Source: Salinispora arenicola (GTDB lineage Bacteria; Actinomycetota; Actinomycetes; Mycobacteriales; Micromonosporaceae). Taken from it: DNA of 64,000 bases. Both the position numbers and the translations under genes were made by a program. This document shows positions 32,311 through 41,614 of this stretch, one piece after another (the first letter of the stretch is position 1; the number at the start of each line of letters is the position of its first letter). The notes beneath the pieces are model-generated. The model ran no database searches and was not told where the DNA came from. It saw only the letters and a program-made list of their open reading frames with translations. The DNA lies in the NCBI RefSeq assembly GCF_006716065.1, contig NZ_VFOL01000001.1:2542001-2606000 (forward strand). Direction: 5' to 3'.

Positions 32311-32810
32311 GTGTCCTGATCCGGCCCGTCGAGCCGGCCGACCACGCTGCGGTCGCCCGGCTCACGGTCGCCGCGTACGAGGCGGATGGGCAGCTCAAGG
32401 GCGAGCACGGGTATGCGGATGTGCTCGCCGATGTGGATAGCCGCGTGGAGCACGGTGAGGTGTTGGTCGCCGTGGACGTGGGTACCAAGGCTGTGCTCGG
32501 CTCGGTCACGTTCGTCCTGCCCGGCACTCGGTACGCCGAGTTGTCCGAAGCCGGCGAGGCGGAGTTTCGGATGCTCGCCGTGGACCCGGCCGCTCAGGGC
32601 CGGGGGGTCGGCGCGGCACTGGTGGAGGCGTGTGTGGCGCGGGCAAGCGAGTTGGGCTGCTCGGCTGTGGTGATCTGCATTCGGGATGGCCTCGCCACCT
32701 CGGCGCAGCGGCTCTACCAACGGCGGGGTTTCGTCCGCGCGCCGGAGTTGGACTGGTCACCGCTGGCCGGCGTGCTGCTGCGCGGCCTGCGGCTGTCACT
32801 GGCCGGCTGA
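32307..32810 (+). CDS. GNAT N-acetyltransferase
   Basis: 167-aa GNAT-fold protein. Acetyl-CoA site: FRMLAVDPAAQGRGVGAALV (about 80-99, Q/RxxGxG/A type). C-terminal LYQRRGFVRAPELDW is also typical. A TTG start overlaps the stop of the biotin-carrier gene (TTGA), implying translational coupling. Its 3' end overlaps the convergent TetR gene by 15 bp. Substrate unknown. Confidence 0.87.
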   Translation: MSVLIRPVEPADHAAVARLTVAAYEADGQLKGEHGYADVLADVDSRVEHGEVLVAVDVGTKAVLGSVTFVLPGTRYAELSEAGEAEFRMLAVDPAAQGRGVGAALVEACVARASELGCSAVVICIRDGLATSAQRLYQRRGFVRAPELDWSPLAGVLLRGLRLSLAG

Positions 32811-33467
32811 GCCGGTCGGCCTCCCCATCCGGCTCGGTGGGGGCAGGGGTGGGCGACGAGCCCGCGGTGCCGGGTCAGCGGGGTTGTCGGCCGGGCACGG
32901 GCCGATGGCGGCGAGCAACTCGTCGGCCACCCTGAGGGCGATCTCCTTCCGCTCGGCGTCGGAGAGGTTCGGTGCCCGCACCCCGAACCAACTGCTGTGC
33001 ACAGCGAAGAGCGCGAGGACGGCCCGCAGTTGGGCCTCGGGTGAGGGATCCTCGCCGCAGAGCACGTTGGCCAGTCGGAGCATCCGTTCCCGCATCCGCT
33101 GGCCGGCGGCGAGACTCCGCAATGCCGTCTGGTTCTGTTCGAAGAAGCGCATCACCGACGGCTGTCGGCCGGAGCACATGGTGTCCGCGTACCGGCCGAG
33201 GACGGCTCGCCGGGTGGCCAGCGTGGCTGGTTGCGTCTCGGCCCAGGCGACGAGGTCGTCCATCTGGTCGATGCGGTCCTCGACGAAGCTGCTGACGATT
33301 TCGTCCTTGCTCTTGAAGTGGTAGTAGAGCGCAGCTTTCGTCACGTCGAGCCGCTCTGCGATCTCCCGGAGCGAGGTCTTCTCGTATCCCTGCTCGGTGA
33401 AAAGCTCCAAGGCGACGGTCTTGATCCGTTCCCGTGTGCCGCCTGTGCTCTCCCGCACCGTCATCAC
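32796..33467 (-). CDS. TetR-family repressor
   Basis: 223-aa regulator. The N-terminal HTH is at about 12-60 (RIKTVALELFTEQGYEKTSL then LDVTKAALYYHFKSKDEIV); the C-terminal ligand domain is about 70-195, and the tail is Pro/Arg-rich and dispensable-looking. Divergently transcribed from a DHA2 exporter, with an inverted-repeat operator in the intergenic region; by family precedent it represses itself and the exporter until a drug-like ligand binds. Confidence 0.9.
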   Translation of the reverse strand: MMTVRESTGGTRERIKTVALELFTEQGYEKTSLREIAERLDVTKAALYYHFKSKDEIVSSFVEDRIDQMDDLVAWAETQPATLATRRAVLGRYADTMCSGRQPSVMRFFEQNQTALRSLAAGQRMRERMLRLANVLCGEDPSPEAQLRAVLALFAVHSSWFGVRAPNLSDAERKEIALRVADELLAAIGPCPADNPADPAPRARRPPLPPPSRMGRPTGSAGQ

Positions 33468-33475
33468 CTGCCCGC

Positions 33476-33516
33476 TTGACCGTTGTCGGGCCCCAACTTA
33501 CCGTACGGTTAGTAAG
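33476..33516 (+). promoter_or_regulatory. exporter promoter with TetR operator
   Basis: TTGACC (33476-33481), 17-bp spacer, TACCGT (33499-33504). The -10 is embedded in the inverted repeat CTTACCGTACGGTTAG (33497-33512). An AGTAAGCT half-site at 33511 recurs at 33535. The overlap would let the TetR protein block the promoter. Confidence 0.55.
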
Positions 33517-33564
33517 CTGGCTAGCCGGTCGGCAAGTAAGCTCACCATCCCCGGGGGAACGACC

Positions 33565-35136
33565 ATGACCCAGGCAACCCAGGCGGCCGTGCGACCGAAG
33601 ATTCGGATCGTGCTGTTCGGACTGATGATCGCGATGATGCTGGCGATGTTGGACAACATGATCGTCAGCACCGCCCTGCCGAGGATCGTGGGTGAGTTCG
33701 GCGGGCTGGACCACTTCACCTGGGTCGTTACCGCCTACGTTCTCGGGACCACCGTCTCGACGCCGATCTGGGGCAAGCTCGGGGATCTCTTCGGCCGGAA
33801 GTCGATCTTCCTGACCTCGGTAGTGATCTTCCTGGTCGGGTCCGCGCTGTGTGGGATGGCGGGCTCCAACCTGCTCGGCGGGCCGGACGATGGGATGGCG
33901 GAGCTGATCGCCTTCCGGGCCGTACAGGGCCTTGGCGCCGGCGGTCTGTTGGTCGGTGTGTTGGCGATCATCGGCGACCTGGTGCCGCCTCGTGAGCGGG
34001 GACGCTACCAAGGCATGATCGCGGGGATCATGGCGATCGCACTGGTGGCCGGTCCGCTGGTCGGCGGCTTCATCACCGACCATCTCTCCTGGCGCTGGGC
34101 GTTCTACGTCAACCTGCCACTCGGCGGAGTCGCGCTGGTGCTGCTTGTCGCTACCCTGCGGCTGCCCCGCTACCGCACCGAACACCGGATCGACTGGCTT
34201 GGTGCCGCGCTGCTCGCGGTCGGCATCACCGCGATGGTCCTGATCACCACGTGGGGTGGCAACGAGTACGCCTGGAGGTCCCCGCAGATCGTCGGTCTGG
34301 TCGGCCTGGCGGTGGCTGCGCTCGCCGTCTTCGCGGTCGTCGAGCTACGGGCGGTCGAGCCGATTCTGCCGCTGAAGCTCTTCGCCAACCGTAACTTCGC
34401 GCTGATCTCCGCGATCGGCTTCCTGCTCGGCTTCGCGATGTTCGGCGCGATGAGCTTCCTGCCGCTCTACCAGCAGACCGTGCAGGGCGCCTCAGCCACC
34501 GAGTCCGGACTGCTCCTGTTGCCATTGATGTTCGGCATGCTGGTGGTCTCGCTGGCGGTGGGCCGGACGATCACCAGGACCGGCCGGTACCGGGTGTTCC
34601 CGATCGTCGGTGGCGTGGTGATGAGCGCCGGCATGGCTCTGCTGACGTACCTCGACGCGCAGACCGGCAGGACGGAATCCTCGCTCTACCTCTTCGTGCT
34701 CGGCGTCGGCATGGGCTTTCTCATGCAGACCACGATGCTCATCGCACAGAACAGCGTCGACCAGCGTGACTTGGGCGCGGCGAGCGGTGCGGCGACCTTC
34801 TTCCGTTCGATCGGCGGCTCGTTCGGCATCTCGCTCTTCGGAGCTGTCTTCGCCAGCCGGCTGGCCGGTTCGCCAGGCGGCGATGCGTTCGGGGGCGGTG
34901 AGGCCGGGACGGCGATGGACCTGGCGAAGCTCCAGCAACTGCCGGCGGCGGCCCGCGAACTGGTCTTTGGTGGCCTCGCCGACGCGATCTCGCACGTGTT
35001 CCTGTGGGCGCTGTTGTTCACCCTTGTGGTGCCGGTGCTCGCCTGGTTTATCAAGGAGATTCCGCTGCGTACCGAGAACATCCCCGGACCGGTCGATGAG
35101 GCGGAGGACACCCTTGCCAGGACGCCCACTCTCTGA
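33565..35136 (+). CDS. DHA2-family 14-helix MFS drug exporter
   Basis: 523-aa inner-membrane H+-coupled exporter. DHA2 motif D1 is visible as MLDNMIVSTALPRIVGEFG, then motif A-like GKLGDLFGRKSIF, and GPLVGGFITDHLSWRWAFYV (motif C region). About 14 transmembrane segments. ATG at 33565, with the upstream 56 residues of open frame covering the operator and therefore rejected. Pairs with the divergent TetR gene; likely multidrug or toxic-compound efflux. Confidence 0.92.
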   Translation: MTQATQAAVRPKIRIVLFGLMIAMMLAMLDNMIVSTALPRIVGEFGGLDHFTWVVTAYVLGTTVSTPIWGKLGDLFGRKSIFLTSVVIFLVGSALCGMAGSNLLGGPDDGMAELIAFRAVQGLGAGGLLVGVLAIIGDLVPPRERGRYQGMIAGIMAIALVAGPLVGGFITDHLSWRWAFYVNLPLGGVALVLLVATLRLPRYRTEHRIDWLGAALLAVGITAMVLITTWGGNEYAWRSPQIVGLVGLAVAALAVFAVVELRAVEPILPLKLFANRNFALISAIGFLLGFAMFGAMSFLPLYQQTVQGASATESGLLLLPLMFGMLVVSLAVGRTITRTGRYRVFPIVGGVVMSAGMALLTYLDAQTGRTESSLYLFVLGVGMGFLMQTTMLIAQNSVDQRDLGAASGAATFFRSIGGSFGISLFGAVFASRLAGSPGGDAFGGGEAGTAMDLAKLQQLPAAARELVFGGLADAISHVFLWALLFTLVVPVLAWFIKEIPLRTENIPGPVDEAEDTLARTPTL

Positions 35137-35156
35137 CTCCCGTCGGCCCGGCGCGG

Positions 35157-36971
35157 TCAGGAGCGGCGGAAGATTGCCGTGAGGCGCCGCCAGAGCCGGG
35201 AGAGTCGGCGCGGTGGATCCGGAACGGGGGGTCGGCCCTCAGCCAGCGTGCGGGCCAGTGCCCGGACCGGTGGGGTCAGGTCCGGGGTCGCCAGCGCCAG
35301 GTGTCCCAGCGACACGGCGATCGGGACCGAGCGGGTCCGGGCCACCTCGACCGCGTCCGTGAGTCGTTCGGCGACCACCCTGGCGACCTCGGGGCGGACC
35401 GCCGGGTCTACCCAGGCAGCGGTGACCAGGGCGAAGAGCGCGGCCTCGGTGGTCCAGTCCTCGACGCCCCAGACGAGGTCCAGGAGCACCGTCCGCCGGG
35501 TGGAGGTCGGCCACGGCTCGTCGGTGCGATGGTGCAGCAGCCCGAGGCAGGCCCACACCTGGACGCTGCGGACCCACAGCGACGGATCCTGCTCGTCGAG
35601 GACCCGGCCCAGTGCGGTCGGCGGAACCGTCGGTGGGTGGGTGAGCAGTCCGAGCAGGTCGGCCAGATCCAGGGTCGCCAGGGCCACGGCGGCGTCGTAC
35701 GCCGCCGGGGGATGGGGCCACGCCGGGTGCACGAACTGCCGAAGGTGGTCGGCCGCCAGCGGCGAGGGGTTCCCGACCGCGGGTAGGCCGTCATGCCGCC
35801 ACAGGTGCTGGCCGATCGCGCGTCGGGGTTCGTACGGGTCGGGGCCCGGCCCCTCGGCAATCTGGACCCGCAGGCCCGGCGCGGCCTGGCTGAGGGTGCG
35901 CAGGGCGCTCGGCGGTACCGGCGACTCCAACCCGACGGTGGCTCCCAGCTGGCCGCCGGAGTGGACGGTCCGGAGCGCGTCGACGGCTGGGCCGGCGGCT
36001 GGGGTGATCTGCCCGAGCCAGGGCTGTCCGGCGCAGGATTCGGCGAGGTCGGTGTGCTCGTGGGAATCCTCCGGGTGCTCCCGGACGAAGTCCGCCAACG
36101 CGATCAGGTGGGCGACGTCGCCGTCACGCTGGAAGCGCAGCCGGTGTGCGGTGTGCACCGCACAGTCGAACGTCGGATCCCGGGCAAGCGCCCGGTCGAT
36201 CCAGTCCAGGGCCTCGTCCAGCCGATTGTGGTCGGCGAGTGTCCCCGCGATGTCGGCATAGACGGCCAGGTCGTCCGGGTCGTGTGCGACGGCACGTTCG
36301 AGCGCCGCGAGGGCGTCCTGGATCCGACCCGCGCTTCGGTAGGCGTACCCGAGCCACACCTCACCGATCTTCGACGGCCCGACGCGTAACCCTCGGGACG
36401 CCCAGCGGACGGCGAGGGACACCTCGCCGAGCCGGCGGGCCAGCGCGGAGGCCGCCCCGAACAACAACGGGTGTCCCTGGTGCACGGTCACCGCGTTGCG
36501 GGCCAGTGTGAGGTACGGAGTGAGGGCCGCCTGACCGGACCGGGGGACCGGATCGGTGGTCGCGGCGCAGACCTGCATGAGAATCTGGGCGGTACGGTCG
36601 GGTTCGATGCGTTCGGCCAGGTCGGGCGCGGTCACCCAGGGCACCTCCGCCCATGGCGTGTGGGGCGCGTAGCCGGTGGCTGCGACGAGCAGGTCCAGTC
36701 CCTCGGCGGGCTGGCCGGCAGCGGCGAGCAGATGGGCCCGAGCGACCACGGTCCCGACGAAAACGTTCTGACGCAGGGGGAACAGGTCCAGCCCGCCGCC
36801 GTTGACGGTGGCGAGTCGGGCGAGTAGCTCGTGGGCCTCGGGGAGGGTCGGCGCCTGCGCCAGTGCCCCCGCGATGTGTGCGGCGGCGTGCGGCAGGTCG
36901 CCCTCGGTCAGGGCCAGCCGGGCCAGGGTCAGTTCCTCCGCCGCCGGCAGGTCTGGTTTGTCCGGGGACAC
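35157..36971 (-). CDS. TPR-repeat protein of unknown function
   Basis: 604-aa soluble protein. Tetratricopeptide-like helices are clearest at about 190-290 (IGEVWLGYAYRSAGRIQDAL; LADHNRLDEALDWIDRALAR) with weaker ones near the N-terminus (LPHAAAHIAGALAQAPTLPE). The C-terminal third is Leu/Ala/Trp-rich, ending in a basic RRLTAIFRRS. No enzyme motif. Probable scaffold or regulatory protein. ATG start; convergent with the exporter and divergent from the SIS-domain gene. Confidence 0.78.
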   Translation of the reverse strand: MSPDKPDLPAAEELTLARLALTEGDLPHAAAHIAGALAQAPTLPEAHELLARLATVNGGGLDLFPLRQNVFVGTVVARAHLLAAAGQPAEGLDLLVAATGYAPHTPWAEVPWVTAPDLAERIEPDRTAQILMQVCAATTDPVPRSGQAALTPYLTLARNAVTVHQGHPLLFGAASALARRLGEVSLAVRWASRGLRVGPSKIGEVWLGYAYRSAGRIQDALAALERAVAHDPDDLAVYADIAGTLADHNRLDEALDWIDRALARDPTFDCAVHTAHRLRFQRDGDVAHLIALADFVREHPEDSHEHTDLAESCAGQPWLGQITPAAGPAVDALRTVHSGGQLGATVGLESPVPPSALRTLSQAAPGLRVQIAEGPGPDPYEPRRAIGQHLWRHDGLPAVGNPSPLAADHLRQFVHPAWPHPPAAYDAAVALATLDLADLLGLLTHPPTVPPTALGRVLDEQDPSLWVRSVQVWACLGLLHHRTDEPWPTSTRRTVLLDLVWGVEDWTTEAALFALVTAAWVDPAVRPEVARVVAERLTDAVEVARTRSVPIAVSLGHLALATPDLTPPVRALARTLAEGRPPVPDPPRRLSRLWRRLTAIFRRS

Positions 36972-37131
36972 GTCGTCCTCCCGCCGTGGTGTGCTCAGGT
37001 CGGTCAGCGTAGGTGATGGTGAGAATTATTAGTGATCACCGCTGACTGCTGTTCGTTGCGTTGCTTAGAGCCGCCGAAACGTGCAAGACTGAGCATCAGC
37101 GCGCGGGAATCGCGCATCGGAAGGAGTGTTC

Positions 37132-38184
37132 GTGACGCGTCCAGGGGCCGGCATGGCCGCCGACATCGACGAACAACCAGCAGCGTTCGCGCGCCTGCTC
37201 ACCACCGAGCACGCCGGGGCGATCGCCCAGGTTGCCGCCGCCATCGCCGAGCACGGACCGCGGCACGTGGTGTTCACTGCCCGAGGCACCTCAGACCACG
37301 CCGCGCTCTACGGCGCCTATCTGACCGAGATTCGGCTTGGCCTGCCCGCCGGGCTCGCCTCGCCCAGCTCCGTCACCGCGTACGGCGCCCGCCCGGATCT
37401 CTCCGCCGCGCTCGTCGTCGGAGTGAGCCAGAGCGGCGGATCTCCGGACCTCACCGAGGTGCTGCGGGCCGCCCGTGACTCCGGCGCGCTCACCCTCGCG
37501 GTTACCAACGCACCCGACTCGCCACTGGCCGACGTGGCGGAGCTCAGTGTGGACATCGCCGCCGGGCACGAACGGGCGGTGGCCGCTACCAAGACCTACA
37601 CCGCCGAACTGCTCGCCCTGCTCATGCTGGTGGAGGGCATCCGGGCCGGCGACGGGGTGCTACCGGCCGACGAGCGGGCGGCCCTCGACCTGTTGCCCGA
37701 ACTCGCCGCGCGTACCCTCGCCGACGAGACGCCCGCCCAGCTCGCCCCCCGGTACCGATTCGCCGCGCAGCTGGTCACGACCGGCCGGGGGTACGCGTAT
37801 CCGACCGCGCGGGAAGCCGCGCTGAAGCTCATGGAGACCTCGTACCTGCCGGCGCTCGCCTTCTCCGGTGCCGACCTTCTGCACGGCCCGCTCGCCATGA
37901 CCGATCCGGATGTGCCGGTGCTCGCGGTGGTCGGCTCCGGCCCCGGCGGCCGGGCGATGGGGGAGGTGCTGCCACGGCTCGGCGAGCGCCGCGCCGAGGT
38001 GGTGGTGGTGGGGTCGGCGGACGTGCCCGCCACGACGCGGATCGCCGTTCCCGAGGTCGACGAGCGGTACGCCCCGCTGCTGGACATCCTGCCGCTGCAA
38101 CGCCTGGCGTTGGCGCTCGCGCTGGCCCGGGGCGAGGACCCGGACGCACCCCGTGGTCTGAGGAAGGTCACCGCGACGATGTGA
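37132..38184 (+). CDS. SIS-domain sugar-phosphate isomerase/deaminase
   Basis: 350-aa protein with two SIS domains like the isomerase half of GlmS but no glutaminase domain. Motifs: FTARGTSDHAALYGAYLTE, GVSQSGGSPDLTEVLRAAR, and ATKTYTAELLALLML. The second domain has GRGYAYPTAREAALKLMETS. Likely acts on amino-sugar phosphates (AgaS/FrlB/NagB-II-like). The GTG at 37132 is chosen since AAGGAG sits 5 bases upstream; the earlier GTG overlaps that site. Confidence 0.87.
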   Translation: MTRPGAGMAADIDEQPAAFARLLTTEHAGAIAQVAAAIAEHGPRHVVFTARGTSDHAALYGAYLTEIRLGLPAGLASPSSVTAYGARPDLSAALVVGVSQSGGSPDLTEVLRAARDSGALTLAVTNAPDSPLADVAELSVDIAAGHERAVAATKTYTAELLALLMLVEGIRAGDGVLPADERAALDLLPELAARTLADETPAQLAPRYRFAAQLVTTGRGYAYPTAREAALKLMETSYLPALAFSGADLLHGPLAMTDPDVPVLAVVGSGPGGRAMGEVLPRLGERRAEVVVVGSADVPATTRIAVPEVDERYAPLLDILPLQRLALALALARGEDPDAPRGLRKVTATM

Positions 38185-38209
38185 GTGCCGGCGTGGCAGG
38201 CTGGGCGGC

Positions 38210-39736
38210 GTGTCCACGCTGCGCGACCTCGCCGACGAGCACACCCAGCTGCGTCCCACCGACATCGATCATCTGCACCGGATCGCGGGCGACTGGCAGT
38301 TGCTCTCCGACATGTCCTTTGCCGACCTGCTGCTCTGGGTGCCGGTGGGCGAGGACGGAACGTTTCTCTGCGTGGCGCAGGTCCGGCCGACGACCGCCCC
38401 CACCGCCTACCAGGACGACCAGGTGGGCCGGATCGTCGGAGGGCCCGAGGTTGACCACCTCGAGGTCGCCTACCGGCAGGGTCGGATCTGGCGGGAGGGC
38501 GACCCGGTCTGGTACGGCGACGTGCCCGCACGGCACGAGGCGATCCCGGTGCGGCTGCGGGCCGCCGACGGCGAGCACGGTGAGGTGATCGCCGTGGTCG
38601 GCCGGGACACCAACCTGTCGACCGCGCGGACCCCCAGTCAACTGGAGCTGAACTATCTGACCACGGCGGACGACCTGGCGCAGATGGTCGCCGACGGTAC
38701 CTTCCCGCCGCCCCGGCACCCCGGGGAGACCACCTCGGCGCCCCGGGTCGGCGACGGGCTGGTCCGGTTGGACGCGAGCGGCAAGGTGACGTACGCGAGC
38801 CCGAACGCGCAGTCGGCGTACCGGCGGCTCGGCTACGCCTCGCACCTGGTGGGCGAGGATCTCGAGGCGCTGCACCGGCGCCTCGCCGACGATCCGCTGG
38901 AGGGCACCGACGCGGCCAACGCGGTGCTCGCCGCGCTTCGGGGCGAGGCGCCGCCACGCCGTGAGATCGACGCTCGGGGGGCGACCATGCTGACCCGGGC
39001 ACTGCCGTTGATACCCGCCGGGGTGCCGATCGGCGCACTGGTGCTGGTCCGCGACGTCACCGAGGTTCGCCGCCGGGACCGGGCGCTGATGACCAAGGAC
39101 GCCACCATCCGGGAGATCCATCACCGGGTGAAGAACAATCTCCAGACCGTCGCCGCCCTGTTGCGGTTGCAGGCCCGCCGGGTGGCCCTGCCGGAGGCCC
39201 GGATCGCGCTGGAGGAGTCGGTCCGTCGTGTCGCGTCGATCGCGTTGGTGCACGAGACGCTGTCCATGTCCAACGACGAGGTGGTCGAGTTCGACGGGAT
39301 CGTCGATCGGGTGGCGAGCGCGGCGACCGAGGTGGCGGCGACCGAGTCGACCATCCGGATGCGTCGCCGGGGCAGCTTCGGCGTGCTCTCCGCCGAGCTC
39401 GCCACATCGCTGGTGATGGTTCTGAACGAACTTCTGTTGAACGCCGTCGAGCACGGGTTTCCCGCCGACGACGGCACCGGTGAGCAGGCCGGCACCGTCG
39501 GACCGCTCCCGGAGGTGGTGGTGTCCGCGCACCGGTTCCGCAAGATCCTGCACGTTTCGGTGGCCGACAACGGTGCCGGACTGCCGCCGCAATTCGACGC
39601 CGAGCGCGGCGGCGGCCTCGGCCTGCAGATCGTCCGCGCCCTGGTCACCGGTGAGCTGCGCGGCACGATCGAGCTTCGGGCGAGTGCCAGCGGAGGCACC
39701 GAGGCCATGCTCGTTCTCCCACTCACCCGGCTGTGA
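38210..39736 (+). CDS. pdtaS: PdtaS-type sensor histidine kinase
   Basis: 508-aa cytosolic sensor. N-terminal GAF-like domain (about 1-150), PAS domain (about 180-290), HisKA_2 dimerisation domain with H-box REIHHRVKNNLQT (about 302-314) and a C-terminal HATPase (N-box MVLNELLLNAVEHG; G-box VADNGAGLP). No membrane segment. Matches M. tuberculosis PdtaS (Rv3220c), whose partner PdtaR is an ANTAR antiterminator; no pdtaR is in this window. GTG start. Confidence 0.92.
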   Translation: MSTLRDLADEHTQLRPTDIDHLHRIAGDWQLLSDMSFADLLLWVPVGEDGTFLCVAQVRPTTAPTAYQDDQVGRIVGGPEVDHLEVAYRQGRIWREGDPVWYGDVPARHEAIPVRLRAADGEHGEVIAVVGRDTNLSTARTPSQLELNYLTTADDLAQMVADGTFPPPRHPGETTSAPRVGDGLVRLDASGKVTYASPNAQSAYRRLGYASHLVGEDLEALHRRLADDPLEGTDAANAVLAALRGEAPPRREIDARGATMLTRALPLIPAGVPIGALVLVRDVTEVRRRDRALMTKDATIREIHHRVKNNLQTVAALLRLQARRVALPEARIALEESVRRVASIALVHETLSMSNDEVVEFDGIVDRVASAATEVAATESTIRMRRRGSFGVLSAELATSLVMVLNELLLNAVEHGFPADDGTGEQAGTVGPLPEVVVSAHRFRKILHVSVADNGAGLPPQFDAERGGGLGLQIVRALVTGELRGTIELRASASGGTEAMLVLPLTRL

Positions 39737-39789
39737 TCCGGGTGGGGCATCCGGCCTCCCGGCAGGACAGCGGCACGCGGCCTGCCCGG

Positions 39790-41274
39790 CTACCGGCGGA
39801 TCAGGGCGATAGTCAGTCCGGGCGGGTGCCAGACCTGCTCGACCGTGCGCCCGGCCCGTAGCGCGTCCCCCTTCGCGCCGGATACGGCGGCGAGCGGGTC
39901 GCCGTGCCTGCCGGCCATCACCAGCCAGACTCGGTCCACGCCGGCCAGGCACTGCGCCGGGCGGGCACATTCGGTGGCCCACAGGTCGCCCCGGCGTGCC
40001 GGGCTGGCGGTGAGCAGGACGTCCCGGGGCCGGTGGTCGTCCAGGTGGTACGCCATCCCCAGGTCGAGAAAGAGCCAGCTGTCTCGGGGCGAGTAGACGA
40101 TCGCGTCGGCGGGTCGCTGCCCGTCCGCCACGATCCGGGCCGCCCCGGCGTAGTCAACCAGTGCCGAGCGGGGCCACTCGTGGGTACGCCGCAACGCGGC
40201 CTGGGCCGGTAGGCCGAGCGCCCCAGCCAGGGCCACGATGGTCAGCGCTGGAAGGAACGGCACCCCGGCCAGCGCGACACCGGCCAGCAGACACCCGAAC
40301 GGCACGACGAAGACCAGGTATCGGGGTACCCAGAGGGGAACCAGCGCGCCGACGGTGAAGACCAGCAGCACCGGTAGGAGCACGGCTGTCCCGGGCAGCA
40401 GCGCCGCCCGTCCCAGCGCCGCGACAGCGAGCGCGGCGAGCCCGACCAACAGGCCACCGACAACCCCGCTCTGCGTCACCCCGCCGGCCAGGGCGGCGAG
40501 GTCGGCGGGACGGGCGGCGTCAACCCAGTCGAGCTGGCGGGCGCGCTGACCGTGGGCGACCACTACCAGCGGGCCGACCAGCAGCACCACCGGAACGAGC
40601 GAGAGCAGCCAGGGTCGGACAATGCTCCGGTGCGCGCCGCTCCCGCCCAGGGCCCGCTGTCGCCCAGCTTGCCCCCGAGCGGTGGCGAGGACCACCACCG
40701 CGTGCGCCGGAAGCAGGGTGAGGGCGACCAGGTGGGTCAGGCCCAGCGCGGCCAGCGCGGCGGCGTAACCGGCCCAGCGGGCCCAACGTCGTGCCGGCCG
40801 GCTGCCGGGCGGCGGGTCCAGCGCGGTGACCAGCAGCAGCGTCGACAGGACAGCGAGGGCGGTGGCCAGCGCGTACGGGCGGGCCTCCTGCCCAAACCGG
40901 GAAGTGCTGGGAAGCAGGGCGAAGAGCAGCCCGGCCAGCAGCCCGGCCGACCGGCTGTACAGCCGTGCGCCGAGCACCGCGGTCAGCGCCGCGGTCGCGG
41001 TCATGGCGAGCACGGCCGGTAGCCGCAGGGCGACCACCGAATCGCCCACTCCGGTCACCCAGGCGTGCATGAACAGGTAGTACGGTCCGGTCGCGGCGTC
41101 GATCGTGCCGGCGAGCCGGACCAGGTCGCCGACCGGGCGGGTGGCGGCACTCCAGGTCGCCAACTCGTCCCGCCAGAGCTGTGCCCCGGTCACTCCGGTG
41201 AGGGTTACCGCGAGCGCCAGCAGGGCTGGCGGCAGCCACACCGGCAGCTGCCGTGGCATGGACATTGCGCCCAT
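39790..41274 (-). CDS. GT39/ArnT-like membrane glycosyltransferase
   Basis: About 494 aa with roughly ten transmembrane helices. The first loop carries the catalytic acidic motif WRDELATWSAATRP (D-E), typical of GT-C enzymes using polyprenyl-phosphate sugars, and ARPYALATALAVL follows. The C-terminal extracytoplasmic part includes IVYSPRDSWLFLDLGMAYHL. Start uncertain among ATGs at 41274, 41265 and 41259. Likely transfers mannose or a similar sugar at the cell surface. Confidence 0.82.
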   Translation of the reverse strand: MGAMSMPRQLPVWLPPALLALAVTLTGVTGAQLWRDELATWSAATRPVGDLVRLAGTIDAATGPYYLFMHAWVTGVGDSVVALRLPAVLAMTATAALTAVLGARLYSRSAGLLAGLLFALLPSTSRFGQEARPYALATALAVLSTLLLVTALDPPPGSRPARRWARWAGYAAALAALGLTHLVALTLLPAHAVVVLATARGQAGRQRALGGSGAHRSIVRPWLLSLVPVVLLVGPLVVVAHGQRARQLDWVDAARPADLAALAGGVTQSGVVGGLLVGLAALAVAALGRAALLPGTAVLLPVLLVFTVGALVPLWVPRYLVFVVPFGCLLAGVALAGVPFLPALTIVALAGALGLPAQAALRRTHEWPRSALVDYAGAARIVADGQRPADAIVYSPRDSWLFLDLGMAYHLDDHRPRDVLLTASPARRGDLWATECARPAQCLAGVDRVWLVMAGRHGDPLAAVSGAKGDALRAGRTVEQVWHPPGLTIALIRR

Positions 41275-41395
41275 ACCGTTGAGCCTCGCACAGCCCCGGG
41301 GTCCCGGCGGCCGGGACCGGAACACCAGCGCTCGTGATGTGGGATGCCGCACGTGAACCTTTGCCGCCCTGGTGGCGCCGTGGCAGCATGACGTT

Positions 41396-41482
41396 ATGGC
41401 TGCCGCTGTCGATCGCTGCTTCGTGGCCCGTCGCCACGTCGATTACGGCCGCGTACGCAGCGCGATCTGTCCGGCTCACTGA
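41396..41482 (+). CDS. Cys leader peptide upstream of sirA operon, 28 aa
   Basis: Short ORF reading MAAAVDRCFVARRHVDYGRV and ending RSAICPAH. The core R-R-H-V-D-x-x-R-V-x-S-A-x-C is the hallmark of actinobacterial 'putative leader peptides' found before sulfur and cysteine genes. It has cysteines at 8 and near the end, and lies 133 nt before the sirA start. Slow translation at Cys codons would report cysteine shortage. No strong terminator is obvious in the following 130 nt, so the mechanism (attenuation, Rho or coupling) is open. Confidence 0.75.
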   Translation: MAAAVDRCFVARRHVDYGRVRSAICPAH

Positions 41483-41614
41483 CGACGCCCGACCCATCTG
41501 TCTCGGGCGCTGCGCGCCGGCTGCTCCGACACCAGTCCCAGCTCCGTCCCCCGGGCAGGCCGCCGCGTCTGGCGTAGCAGTCACGAGGCACCGCAGACAA
41601 CGGAGGACGCCACG

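Noticed and set aside
38168..39982. 604-aa minus-strand ORF
   Set aside because: Complete antisense shadow of the pdtaS kinase, low-complexity composition.
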